Shown here piece after piece: positions 35,556 through 43,592 of a DNA stretch of 64,000 nucleotides. Source of the stretch: an uncultured Prevotella sp. Its GTDB lineage: Bacteria > Bacteroidota > Bacteroidia > Bacteroidales > Bacteroidaceae. The notes below the pieces were generated by a model. That model was not told the origin of the DNA, searched no databases, and worked only from the letters and a program-made list of their open reading frames with translations. The position numbers and the translations under genes are program-made. The stretch is taken from contig CALUEX010000001.1 of assembly GCA_944319815.1 (NCBI GenBank), positions 124,001 through 188,000 on the forward strand. Direction: 5' to 3'. The stretch's first letter is position 1; each line of letters opens with the position of its first letter.

Positions 35556-35578
35556 ATTTAAGGTAAACATATTATTCA

Positions 35579-37120
35579 ATGGCACAGGAAGATGTTTTTA
35601 AGAAAATAGTCTCACACTGCAAGGAGTACGGCTTCGTGTTCCCGAGCAGTGACATCTATGACGGCCTGGCTGCCGTATATGACTACGGGCAGAACGGGGT
35701 TGAGCTGAAGAACAACATAAAGGAATACTGGTGGAAGAGCATGGTGCTGCTGCACGAGAACATCGTGGGCATCGACTCGGCCATCTTCATGCACCCCACA
35801 ATCTGGAAGGCCAGCGGCCACGTTGACGCCTTCAACGACCCGCTCATCGACAACCGCGACTCGAAGAAGCGCTACCGCGCCGACAACCTCATAGAGGACC
35901 AGATAGCGAAGTACGACGAGAAAATAGCCAAGGAGGTGGAGAAGGCGCGCAAGAAGTTCGGCGAGGCTTTCGACGAGGCCAAGTTCCGCGAGACCAACCC
36001 GCGCGTCATCGGCCACCAGCAGAAGCGCGACGCCCTGCACGAGCGCTACACGAAGGCCATGCAAGGCCCCGACCTTGAGGAGCTGAAGCAGATTATCCTT
36101 GACGAGGGCATAGTTGACCCAATCAGCGGAACGAAGAACTGGACCGACGTGCGCCAGTTCAACCTGATGTTCTCCACCGAGATGGGCTCTACCGCCGACG
36201 CCGCAAGCAAAATATACCTGCGCCCGGAGACGGCCCAGGGCATATTCGTCAACTACCTGAACGTGCAGAAGACGGGCCGCATGAAGATACCCTTCGGCAT
36301 AGCCCAGATAGGCAAGGCCTTCCGCAACGAGATCGTGGCCCGACAGTTCATCTTCCGGATGCGCGAGTTCGAGCAGATGGAGATGCAGTTCTTCGTAAAG
36401 CCCGGCACGGAGATGGAGTGGTTTAACAAGTGGAAGGAGCTGCGCATGAAGTGGCACCAGGCCCTCGGTTTCGGTGCCGATAACTACCGCTTCCACGACC
36501 ACGAGAAGCTGGCCCACTATGCCAACGCCGCCACCGACATAGAGTTCCGTATGCCGTTCGGCTTCAAGGAGGTGGAAGGCATACACAGCCGCACCGACTT
36601 CGACCTGTCGCAGCACGAGAAGTTCTCTGGCAAGTCAATCAAGTATTTCGACCCGCAGACGGGCGAAAGCTACACGCCTTACGACATAGAGACGAGTATC
36701 GGCGTTGACCGTATGTTCCTCTCCGTCATGTGCCACGCATACTGCGAGGAGCAGCTGGAGAACGGCGAGACGCGTGTGGTGCTCCGCCTGCCGGCAGCCC
36801 TTGCCCCGGTGAAGCTCTGCGTGATGCCGCTGTTGAAGAAAGACGGCCTGCCCGAGAAGGCGCGCGAAATAATCGACGAGCTGAAGTTCCACTTTAACTG
36901 CCAGTACGACGAGAAGGACTCAATCGGCAAGCGCTACCGCCGCCAGGACGCCATAGGCACGCCATACTGCGTAACCGTTGACCACGACACGCTCGAGAAC
37001 GGCACCGTGACGCTGCGCTTCCGCGACACCATGGAGCAGGAGCGCGTCAACATAGCCGACCTGCGCAACATAATAGAAGATAAGGTAAGCATAACGAGCT
37101 TGCTCAAAAAACTGCAATAA
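35579..37120 (+). CDS. glyS: Glycyl-tRNA synthetase (alpha2, eukaryote/archaea-like type)
   Basis: A 513-residue class II aminoacyl-tRNA synthetase that charges tRNA-Gly. The start VFKKIVSHCKEYGFVFPSSDIYDGLA and the segments LRPETAQGIFVNY, FGIAQIGKAFRNEI (motif 2 region), FIFRMREFEQMEMQFF and the motif 3-like GVDRMFL are all diagnostic of the dimeric GlyRS. The C-terminal anticodon-binding domain begins near residue 405 (LAPVKLCVMPLLKKDGL). The length is normal. The FKBP lipoprotein gene begins directly after the stop codon, so the two are one transcript. Confidence 0.97.
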   Translation: MAQEDVFKKIVSHCKEYGFVFPSSDIYDGLAAVYDYGQNGVELKNNIKEYWWKSMVLLHENIVGIDSAIFMHPTIWKASGHVDAFNDPLIDNRDSKKRYRADNLIEDQIAKYDEKIAKEVEKARKKFGEAFDEAKFRETNPRVIGHQQKRDALHERYTKAMQGPDLEELKQIILDEGIVDPISGTKNWTDVRQFNLMFSTEMGSTADAASKIYLRPETAQGIFVNYLNVQKTGRMKIPFGIAQIGKAFRNEIVARQFIFRMREFEQMEMQFFVKPGTEMEWFNKWKELRMKWHQALGFGADNYRFHDHEKLAHYANAATDIEFRMPFGFKEVEGIHSRTDFDLSQHEKFSGKSIKYFDPQTGESYTPYDIETSIGVDRMFLSVMCHAYCEEQLENGETRVVLRLPAALAPVKLCVMPLLKKDGLPEKAREIIDELKFHFNCQYDEKDSIGKRYRRQDAIGTPYCVTVDHDTLENGTVTLRFRDTMEQERVNIADLRNIIEDKVSITSLLKKLQ

Positions 37121-37756
37121 ATGAAGAAACCGTATTTGGCAATCCTCCTTTTTGCGCTGCTGGTGCCGCTGGCGCTTACGTCGTGCAGCGAGGAAGACAA
37201 CACCGTGGAGGAGTTTCCCGACTGGGAGAACACCAACAACGCCTACTTCACGAACCTCTACGACTACGCCTCGGGCGTGACCGACGGCTCTTGGAAGGTG
37301 ATAAAGAACTTCTCGCTTAACGACAACATTGAGGGCAACGCCACCAACAGCATAGTAGTGGAGGTGCTCGAGGCCGGCACGGGCAGCGGCTGCCCTATGT
37401 ACACCGACTCCGTGCTGGTGAGCTATCGTGGCCGCCTGCTCCCATCGACGTCGTATGCAGACGGGTATGTTTTCAGCGAGACATACGAGGGCGACTATAA
37501 TGCTGCCACGGCCGGGCGCACGGCACTGAACGTGGCAGACCTTGTTGACGGCTTCACCACTGCATTGCAGTATATGCACATCGGCGACTATTGGCGCGTG
37601 TACATCCCTTACCAGCTCGGTTACGGCTCAACCGGCAGCGATAATATACCGGGATACAGCACTCTCGTGTTCGACATTGCGCTCCACGCATACTATCGTG
37701 CCGGCACGCCGGTAGGCTCGCGTTCGGCCGAGACCGGCGTCTGGATTACCGAATAA
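37121..37756 (+). CDS. FKBP-type peptidyl-prolyl isomerase lipoprotein
   Basis: A 211-residue protein with a lipoprotein signal (LALTSC, Cys22). An FKBP domain occupies about residues 80-190: DSVLVSYRGRLLPS, VFSETYEG, VDGFTTALQYMHIGDYWRVYIPYQLGYGS, YSTLVFDIALHAY. These match the FKBP strands and the GDxWxVYIPxxLGYG motif. It probably assists folding of exported proteins in the periplasm or at the outer membrane. Its start codon abuts the glyS stop, and a strong terminator follows. Confidence 0.92.
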   Translation: MKKPYLAILLFALLVPLALTSCSEEDNTVEEFPDWENTNNAYFTNLYDYASGVTDGSWKVIKNFSLNDNIEGNATNSIVVEVLEAGTGSGCPMYTDSVLVSYRGRLLPSTSYADGYVFSETYEGDYNAATAGRTALNVADLVDGFTTALQYMHIGDYWRVYIPYQLGYGSTGSDNIPGYSTLVFDIALHAYYRAGTPVGSRSAETGVWITE

Positions 37757-37778
37757 TGGTTTATTGACATCATACCGT

Positions 37779-37815
37779 AAAGTGGCGGACAGGTTTCTGT
37801 CCGCCACTTTTTTTG
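37779..37815 (+). terminator. Rho-independent terminator of the glyS-FKBP operon
   Basis: AGTGGCGGACAG (37781-37792) pairs perfectly with CTGTCCGCCACT (37797-37808) with a GTTT loop, followed by a T run to 37814. Confidence 0.93.
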
Positions 37816-37924
37816 TGTCCTGTTCATTCCTTTTTCAACTTGTTCCCTGTTCCTTGTTTGCTTGAAAAAACAACTTTTTGAATATTTTTCTATATGAAGC
37901 GTACACGGTTTCCAATATTTTGAC

Positions 37925-38137
37925 TACTTTTGCACCCGAATGCTTGTCCCTTATAAGGGAATAATGTATCGGCAAGCATATATAGCCTGTCGATACTGAA
38001 AGGTGAACAGCTGACCAACATGAATAGTGAACTGGCGGTTAAAAGTCCCGGACATTTCACGGAAAACTACATAACTGCTTATATCCCAGTGTTTTACGGA
38101 TATAGGCAGGAGTAATAAAAATGCCTTGCTGTAATAT
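37925..38137 (+). promoter_or_regulatory. Promoter and long leader of the polysaccharide operon
   Basis: TACTTTTG at 37925-37932 is a -7 match (weak -33). The roughly 200-base leader contains a nested hairpin: ATGCTTG (37940-37946) with CAAGCAT (37973-37979), enclosing CCCTTATAAGGG (37948-37959). No reading frame of note is seen. UpxY-type antiterminators of Bacteroides act on 5' leaders of their own operons, so this is the expected site of action. Confidence 0.6.
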
Positions 38138-38668
38138 ATGGACGATGAAAGGCAGTGGTTTGCCTTGCGCGACTTAACGCGGCCTAACGCCAAGACGCCA
38201 GCCTATGTCAAGCTGTCGGCGCACGGCATAAGGTGCTTCACGCCGTTGGTAAAGCGGCAGGTGGAGCGCGGAGGCCGCCGTGTGTTGGTAGACGTTCCGT
38301 ATGTCCGCGATATGCTGTTTGCCTACGGCACGCGGACAGAGCTTGACCCTTTCATGCGTCCCGGCCTTAGGTTGCAGTACCGCTACGTCCGTGGAGGCTT
38401 CAGGGAGCCGATGACCGTGCGCAAGGCTGATATGGACAAGTTTGTTTTCGCCGTGCAGTCGTCAGGCTCCTCGCGTTACTATCTTCCCGAAGAAATCACG
38501 CCGGCCATGCGCAACCGTAAAATACGCATAGTCGGCGGCCCACTTGATGGCTACGAAGGCAGCCTCGTGTCGGTGCGCGGCACGGCGGCTAAGCGCCTCC
38601 TCGTAGAGCTTCCCATGCTCTTGGCCGCTGCCGTGGAGGTGGAGCCGGAATACATCCAGCTACTATGA
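38138..38668 (+). CDS. UpxY-family transcription antiterminator (NusG-like)
   Basis: A 176-residue NusG paralogue. The N-terminal NGN domain (residues 5-105) begins ERQWFALRDLTRPNAKTPAYVKL, contains CFTPLVKRQVERGGRR, and has VRDMLFAYGTRTELDPF. The C-terminal KOW-like part is IRIVGGPLDGYEGSLVSVRGTAAKRLLVEL. In Bacteroides, UpxY proteins prevent premature termination in the leader of the capsular operon that they head. The position here, first gene after a structured leader and before 11 polysaccharide genes, agrees. The UpxZ inhibitor gene that often follows is absent. Confidence 0.9.
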   Translation: MDDERQWFALRDLTRPNAKTPAYVKLSAHGIRCFTPLVKRQVERGGRRVLVDVPYVRDMLFAYGTRTELDPFMRPGLRLQYRYVRGGFREPMTVRKADMDKFVFAVQSSGSSRYYLPEEITPAMRNRKIRIVGGPLDGYEGSLVSVRGTAAKRLLVELPMLLAAAVEVEPEYIQLL

Positions 38669-38790
38669 GCCGATACCGGCAAACCGAAGTGAACATGGGA
38701 TTTTATTATAATTAGTAAAAGATACTTGAATTAAAGCCAAGCCGTTTATAGGGCTGGACTATAGTCTAATTTAGTCAATGGTTTAATAAA

Positions 38791-39471
38791 ATGAAAATTA
38801 CTGCAGTTATTCCAATCCGTTCTGGTTCGCAACGTGTAAAAGACAAAAATTTACGCCCGTTTGCAAATACAAATTTAATGGAATTGAAGATAAAGACATT
38901 GCTTCAAGTCCCCGAATTGACTTCTATCGTCGTAAATACAAATAGCGAAGAAGCCATTGATATTGTTAATAAAAGTTATTCGGGGGTGAAAATCCATCGC
39001 AGGGAAGAGTATTATGCCTCTTCCAAGTGCTCGGGAAGTGAGTTCTTCCGCCATTTGGGTGAAGTTACAGACACTGACATTTTCATTTATTGCCCGTGCA
39101 CTTCCCCTTTTGTGAAACCTAAAACAATATCGCAGTGCATTAAGACATTTCTTGAATCAGGCGATTGCGACTGCGTTTCAACAGTGTCATCGGTAAAAGA
39201 GTTCTTGTGGCTTGACGGCAAACCAGTCAATTACGACCCACAGCACGCACCCAACTCGCAAGACTTGCCAGACATTGTCGCCTTGAACTTCGGTACAACG
39301 GTCGTTCGTCGTGATGACTTGATAAAGAACAGCAATATAATCGGCAAGTCGCCAAAGTTCGTTATTACCTCTGACATTGAGGCCATAGACATTGACACGC
39401 CTCTTGATTTTTACATTGCGGAGCAAATATACCGCAAGACTGTTTTAGAGGGGAAAGACTTGTTGGAATGA
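38791..39471 (+). CDS. NeuA-like acylneuraminate cytidylyltransferase
   Basis: A 226-residue CMP-sugar synthetase. The nucleotide-binding start is VIPIRSGSQRVKDKNLRPF (residues 5-23; compare ARxGSKxxxxKN). FIYCPCTSPFVKP at about 98-110 and SDIEAIDIDTPLDFYIAEQ near the C-terminus (the metal-binding Asp pair) are the other family marks. The enzyme should activate a nonulosonic-type acid (sialic, legionaminic, pseudaminic or similar) with CTP. It is followed 63 bases later by a second, divergent member. No neuB or neuC homologue is visible in the window, so the sugar must be made elsewhere or be of another kind. Confidence 0.85.
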   Translation: MKITAVIPIRSGSQRVKDKNLRPFANTNLMELKIKTLLQVPELTSIVVNTNSEEAIDIVNKSYSGVKIHRREEYYASSKCSGSEFFRHLGEVTDTDIFIYCPCTSPFVKPKTISQCIKTFLESGDCDCVSTVSSVKEFLWLDGKPVNYDPQHAPNSQDLPDIVALNFGTTVVRRDDLIKNSNIIGKSPKFVITSDIEAIDIDTPLDFYIAEQIYRKTVLEGKDLLE

Positions 39472-39534
39472 TGCCGGGCTGAAAGTCGTAAAGCTGCGAT
39501 TGAATGAGCAAAACCAAACAAAAATTGATAAATT

Positions 39535-40254
39535 ATGAAAATCGCAGCTTTGCTGACCGGGCGCGGCAACAATACGCTAAAAGACAAGAATGTATTACCT
39601 GTCCTTGGGGAACCTCTGCTTTACTATCCGGCAATGGCCGCCCGCAAGTGTAAGGCCATTACCGACTTCTACGTAAGCTCAGACGACGAGAAAATATTGA
39701 ACGCCGCAGCCGACTGCGGCTACAAAAAGATAAGGCGTCCTGATGCCCTTGCGCTGCCTACGGCCCAGCACGTTGATGCCATAGTCCATGCCTTAGGCGC
39801 AATGAAGACTGACGGATGCGAACCTGACATCCTGGTTGTGCTACTGGCCAATTCGGGCATAGTAAAGACAGAATGGATACAGGCTTCCATCGACAATCTG
39901 CTGGCTGACGAAAGGCTTTCCGCATCGGTGCCCGTGTTGCTTGAGATGGACCACCACCCATACCGCGCAAAACGCTTGCGCAACGATGGTTGCCTTGATA
40001 CCTGGTTTGATTTCAAGGGGAAAAAGGTCTCGACCAACAGGCAAGACTTGCCAGAAAACTTTGTGCTGTGTCATAACTTCTGGACTCTTAACCTCAAGAA
40101 CTCGCTTTTTTCAGAGGAGGAAGGACAACAGCCTTGGACTTTCATGGGAAACAACATTAAACCTATAATTGTCGATGAGAGCTTTGACGTACATGACGAG
40201 GAAGATATTATTAGGACTGAAAAATGGATTTTACGTGAAGGAATAAAATATTGA
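39535..40254 (+). CDS. Second, divergent cytidylyltransferase-like protein
   Basis: A 239-residue nucleotidyltransferase-fold protein. The start is LLTGRGNNTLKDKNVLPVLGEPLLYYP, a variant of the NeuA N-terminus in which the usual ARxGS is replaced by GRGNN. Segments FYVSSDDEKILNAA, RPDALALPTAQHVDAIVHAL and the C-terminal ESFDVHDEEDIIRTEKW keep the CMP-sugar synthetase pattern. It differs enough from the neighbour at 38791 to have another substrate. It ends 4 bases before the DUF115 gene, so it is probably coupled to it. The substrate is unknown. Confidence 0.75.
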   Translation: MKIAALLTGRGNNTLKDKNVLPVLGEPLLYYPAMAARKCKAITDFYVSSDDEKILNAAADCGYKKIRRPDALALPTAQHVDAIVHALGAMKTDGCEPDILVVLLANSGIVKTEWIQASIDNLLADERLSASVPVLLEMDHHPYRAKRLRNDGCLDTWFDFKGKKVSTNRQDLPENFVLCHNFWTLNLKNSLFSEEEGQQPWTFMGNNIKPIIVDESFDVHDEEDIIRTEKWILREGIKY

Positions 40255-40258
40255 CAAG

Positions 40259-41044
40259 ATGGTTAACTACTTGAAAAGTATGATAAAGAAGTTGCGTAAG
40301 AGATACGGTGTGTTATGCTTCTGCCTGTCAGGAAGGAAAAACGACAATACCAAACGTTTGGCAAAACTCCGCAACCGTTATCAAGGCAAGAGGTGTTTTA
40401 TAGTATGTAACGGGCCGAGCCTGAAAGCGGCTGACCTCGAGCGGATACACGCAAGCGGCGACTTTTCGTTCGCTTCAAACAAAATCGACAAGATTTTTCC
40501 GCAAACGGCTTGGCGTCCGTCGTTCTATACAATCATGGACGAATCATATCAATATTCCATGTTAGAAACGATGAACAGTGTGCCGGCCGATATAAAGTTT
40601 TTCCGTCGTAACAGCTATTGTGTCACCCGTAAGGTCGCAGGTAATTGTATCTGGTTGAATGCCGACGGCGACCGCGCTTTACTTGACAATCCACGATTTG
40701 CCGAAGACTGCACTGACATTGTTTATACCATTGCCACAGTGACGTATGTCATGTTTGAATTGGCCGTGCACATGGGCTTCCGCGAGCTTTACATCATAGG
40801 CTGCGATAACTCTTACGGTTTGGAGAAACGCAAGGATGGCACCATCGTCAATCACGGTACGGCATCGTATTTCGCCGGAAGCGACGAGAAATCAAACAAA
40901 GCTGTCGGTGCTACGTGGGAGATGAACATAGCATACGAGTATGCCCGCAAGTATGCCGACGCACACGGCATCAAAATCGTTAACGCTACGCGCGGCGGAC
41001 ACCTCGAAGCCTTCGAGCGTGTAGACTTTGACTCTCTGTTTTAA
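40259..41044 (+). CDS. DUF115 / MptE-like protein, possible glycosyltransferase for a CMP-sugar
   Basis: A 261-residue protein. The motif GKRCFIVCNGPSLKAADLERI at about 41-61, FSFASNKIDKIFPQTAWRPSFYTIMD at about 67-92, and MGFRELYIIGCDNSYG near 178-193 match the DUF115 (MptE-like) fold. That fold is also found in Maf flagellin glycosyltransferases and recalls the CNGPSLK start of GT42 sialyltransferases. Next to two NeuA-like genes, transfer of a CMP-linked nonulosonic acid is a plausible role. This is inference; the family also contains proteins of other function. Confidence 0.65.
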   Translation: MVNYLKSMIKKLRKRYGVLCFCLSGRKNDNTKRLAKLRNRYQGKRCFIVCNGPSLKAADLERIHASGDFSFASNKIDKIFPQTAWRPSFYTIMDESYQYSMLETMNSVPADIKFFRRNSYCVTRKVAGNCIWLNADGDRALLDNPRFAEDCTDIVYTIATVTYVMFELAVHMGFRELYIIGCDNSYGLEKRKDGTIVNHGTASYFAGSDEKSNKAVGATWEMNIAYEYARKYADAHGIKIVNATRGGHLEAFERVDFDSLF

Positions 41045-42570
41045 TGAGGATGGACTCCAAGAGCAAGCGCATAGCCAAGAACACGCTGTTCCTTTACATG
41101 AGGATGCTGTTCCTCATGGTCGTCACGTTGTTCACGTCGCGTGTCCTTTTGGATAAATTGGGCATTGAAGACTTCGGCATTTACAACGTGGTGGGCGGAT
41201 TGGCCATGATGTTCATATTTTTCCGTTCGTCGTTGTCCAACGCCACGCAGCGTTTCCTGAACGTAGAGCTTGGCAAGGGCAACGCAGACGGGGCAGCGAG
41301 GGTCTTCGCCCAGCACTTCACGCTATATCTTGCAATCTCGGCGGCGGTCGTCGTTGTCGGTGAGACCGTAGGCCTTTGGTTTGTCTATAACAAATTAGTA
41401 ATCCCTGCCGACAGGCTCGTTGCGGCTGTCTGGGTTTACCAGTTCACGCTCTTCTCGCTGTGCTCAACGCTGGTAGGCATCGTCTATGACTCCACCATCA
41501 TCGCCCACGAAGACATGAACGTCTATTCTTATGTCGGCATATTCGAAGGCTTGGCAAAGCTCGGCATAGCTTATGCCATCAGCATCTCGCCCTTCGACCG
41601 TCTTGTGGTCTACGGCCTGTTGCTTATGCTCCTGGCTCTGTCAATCCAATGTTTTTACGCCTTCTACTGCTCGCGCAGGTACGCCGAGTGCAGGATAAAG
41701 ATACTCTGGGACAGGCAGTTGCTGAAAGACACGTCGTCCATAGTAGGCTGGAACACCGTGGGCACGGCCGTCTATGCCGTCAACGACTCCGGCGTCAACA
41801 TCCTACTCAACCTCTTTTTCGGCCCCGCAGTCAATGCGGCGCGCGCCGTATCTTTCCAGGTGAGCAATGCCGTCAACGGCTTCGCCTCAAACTTCTTTGT
41901 ATCTGTGCGGCCACAGATTGTTAAATCGTATGCGGCAGGTGACGACGAATACTTGATGAAGCTGTTTTACAACAGTTCTAAGTTTTCGTTCTTTCTTCTT
42001 TGGATATTCTGTCTTCCGCTTTGCTTTGCGATAGACCCCATACTGCACTTATGGCTGAAGCAGGTGCCTGAATATACGGGTATATTCACCGTCTGGATAT
42101 TGGCTTACTCGCTGGTGAACGTGCTCAACAACCCCGTCTGGGCCATAGCCTTGGCCGTGGGCAAGCTGAAACGCTATATCGGCATAGGCAGTGGTGTATT
42201 TCTGCTGGTGTTCCCCCTGGCATACGCGGCACTGAAGTTCGGGGCGTCGCCAGTGGCCGTGTTCGCCATAATGGTGGCCGTCCGCCTGTGTTACTTGGTG
42301 GTAGTGCTCCATATCATAAAGGCATACGTCAACCTCTCGTTCCGCCGCTATTTCGCTGACGTTGTCAAGCCCGTGGCTTTAGTAGTGGCCGTGTCCTTGG
42401 CTGTGTCCTGTGCGTTGCACGCCGCGCTGCCCGCATCGCTTCCAGGCACGTTAGCGTTCATCATTTTGACGGTTGTCATGACAAGCCTGTGCGTATATAC
42501 CTTGGGCTTGCGGGCAACACAGCGAGCTTATCTTTTGAATATAATAAAGAAAAAAATTAATCATGGTTGA
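41044..42570 (+). CDS. Wzx-type polysaccharide flippase
   Basis: A 508-residue integral membrane protein of the MOP superfamily. It starts SKRIAKNTLFLYMRMLFLMVVTLFTSRVLLDKLGIEDFGIYNVVGGL, the typical Wzx/RfbX N-terminus. About 12-14 helices and NAARAVSFQVSNAVNGFASNFFVSVRPQIVKSYAAGD (residues 258-295) follow. It should move the lipid-linked repeat unit across the inner membrane. It starts at the last base of the DUF115 stop codon and overlaps the acyltransferase gene by 8 bases. Confidence 0.92.
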   Translation: MRMDSKSKRIAKNTLFLYMRMLFLMVVTLFTSRVLLDKLGIEDFGIYNVVGGLAMMFIFFRSSLSNATQRFLNVELGKGNADGAARVFAQHFTLYLAISAAVVVVGETVGLWFVYNKLVIPADRLVAAVWVYQFTLFSLCSTLVGIVYDSTIIAHEDMNVYSYVGIFEGLAKLGIAYAISISPFDRLVVYGLLLMLLALSIQCFYAFYCSRRYAECRIKILWDRQLLKDTSSIVGWNTVGTAVYAVNDSGVNILLNLFFGPAVNAARAVSFQVSNAVNGFASNFFVSVRPQIVKSYAAGDDEYLMKLFYNSSKFSFFLLWIFCLPLCFAIDPILHLWLKQVPEYTGIFTVWILAYSLVNVLNNPVWAIALAVGKLKRYIGIGSGVFLLVFPLAYAALKFGASPVAVFAIMVAVRLCYLVVVLHIIKAYVNLSFRRYFADVVKPVALVVAVSLAVSCALHAALPASLPGTLAFIILTVVMTSLCVYTLGLRATQRAYLLNIIKKKINHG

Positions 42571-43387
42571 TTTACTAAGAAAACTAAGGAGGGCTTACTC
42601 CTTGTTCGTAGTCCGCACGCTGTGGACGCACTGGTTCAACCCCCTATACACACTGTATTTCAACTTTGTATTCTTTCCCATTCGCCAGGCTATGCGTTTC
42701 CCCGTGTTCGTTTACGGCTGGCCCCGGCTGTTCTCGCAGTTCGGCACTATGGAGTGCCGTGGTGTGTGTAGGTCAGGTATGGTTCGCCTGAATGTTACTA
42801 TTCCAGGTGGCCCTCAATATGCCGCAGGTAACACGCAGCTCAACATCTGGGGCAAGGTCATCTTTCGTGGCACGTGCGAAATCGGCAGCGGCAACAAAAT
42901 CAACGTAGGCAGCGGAGCTGTGCTTGACATGGGCGACGGCACGAAAATCACCACGTTCTGCAACGTGACGGCCTACGCGGAAATACGGGTCGGTGCACAA
43001 TCCAGGATTGTGCACCGATGTCAAGTATTTGACACCAACTTCCACTACATAGCCGACTTCAGCCGTGGCATGGTACCGACTTCGGCCCGTCCCATCTACA
43101 TCGGCGACTACTGTTGGATATGCAACTCTACGACTGTAACCGGCGGAGCCGTCATCCCCGACAAGACAATCGTGGCCTCAAACAGCCTCGTAGGTAAGGA
43201 CTACTCGAACATCCCGCCTGAATCCATCATCGGCGGCGTGCCAGCAAAGTTGATATGCACAGGCCGTCGCAAGGTGGAGAGTCGCCGCTTCAACGCCGTG
43301 TTGCACAAGTATTTCGTTGACAACCCAACAGCAAAATGCTACACTATGCCCAAAGACGCCGACCATTCTGTATGCGACGTGGATTAG
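42563..43387 (+). CDS. Hexapeptide-repeat acyltransferase (LbH fold)
   Basis: A 274-residue protein with hydrophobic N-terminal helices and a left-handed beta-helix of hexapeptide repeats (residues 85-220: GKVIFRGTCEIGSGNKINVGSG, VGAQSRIVHRCQVFD). The conserved FDTNFHYIADFSRG and YIGDYCWICNSTTVTGG follow, with catalytic-type His in DTNFHY. It probably acetylates or otherwise acylates a sugar of the repeat unit. A perfect 14-bp inverted repeat (42990-43018) lies inside the coding sequence at VGAQSRIVHR, where the residues depart from my recollection of the family pattern. Confidence 0.85.
   Translation: MVDLLRKLRRAYSLFVVRTLWTHWFNPLYTLYFNFVFFPIRQAMRFPVFVYGWPRLFSQFGTMECRGVCRSGMVRLNVTIPGGPQYAAGNTQLNIWGKVIFRGTCEIGSGNKINVGSGAVLDMGDGTKITTFCNVTAYAEIRVGAQSRIVHRCQVFDTNFHYIADFSRGMVPTSARPIYIGDYCWICNSTTVTGGAVIPDKTIVASNSLVGKDYSNIPPESIIGGVPAKLICTGRRKVESRRFNAVLHKYFVDNPTAKCYTMPKDADHSVCDVD
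42990..43018 (+). repeat. Perfect 14-bp inverted repeat inside the acyltransferase gene
   Basis: TCGGTGCACAATCC (42990-43003), one A, then GGATTGTGCACCGA (43005-43018). Outer words AAATAC (42981-42986) and GTATTT (43025-43030) also pair, giving a larger quasi-palindrome within a conserved region of the protein. Confidence 0.9.
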
Positions 43388-43483
43388 CCTGCGGGCAGTT
43401 TCTTTTTGATAAGCCTGCATAAATCAGCCCTGAAGCGGCTTTTGTGTCAAACAGTAATAATTCACAGGCTTTTCCTTACAGAA

Positions 43484-43566
43484 AAACCGACGTTGTAAAA
43501 CGTGCCGAATCACCGTGCAAAACATACCATTTTGCACGGTCGTTTGTGCCCTTTTGCAAGGTTAAA
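43484..43566. repeat. GCCTTTT/TTTTGCA-type hairpins
   Basis: CCGTGCAAAA and TTTTGCACGG (43513-43539) form a stem, flanked by GTAAAACGTGCC and GTGCCCTTTTGCAAGG. This member of the GAAAGGC family separates the GC-rich first half of the locus from the AT-rich second half. Confidence 0.6.
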
Positions 43567-43592
43567 GGCCACAGGTTATAATTTGAAAGAAT

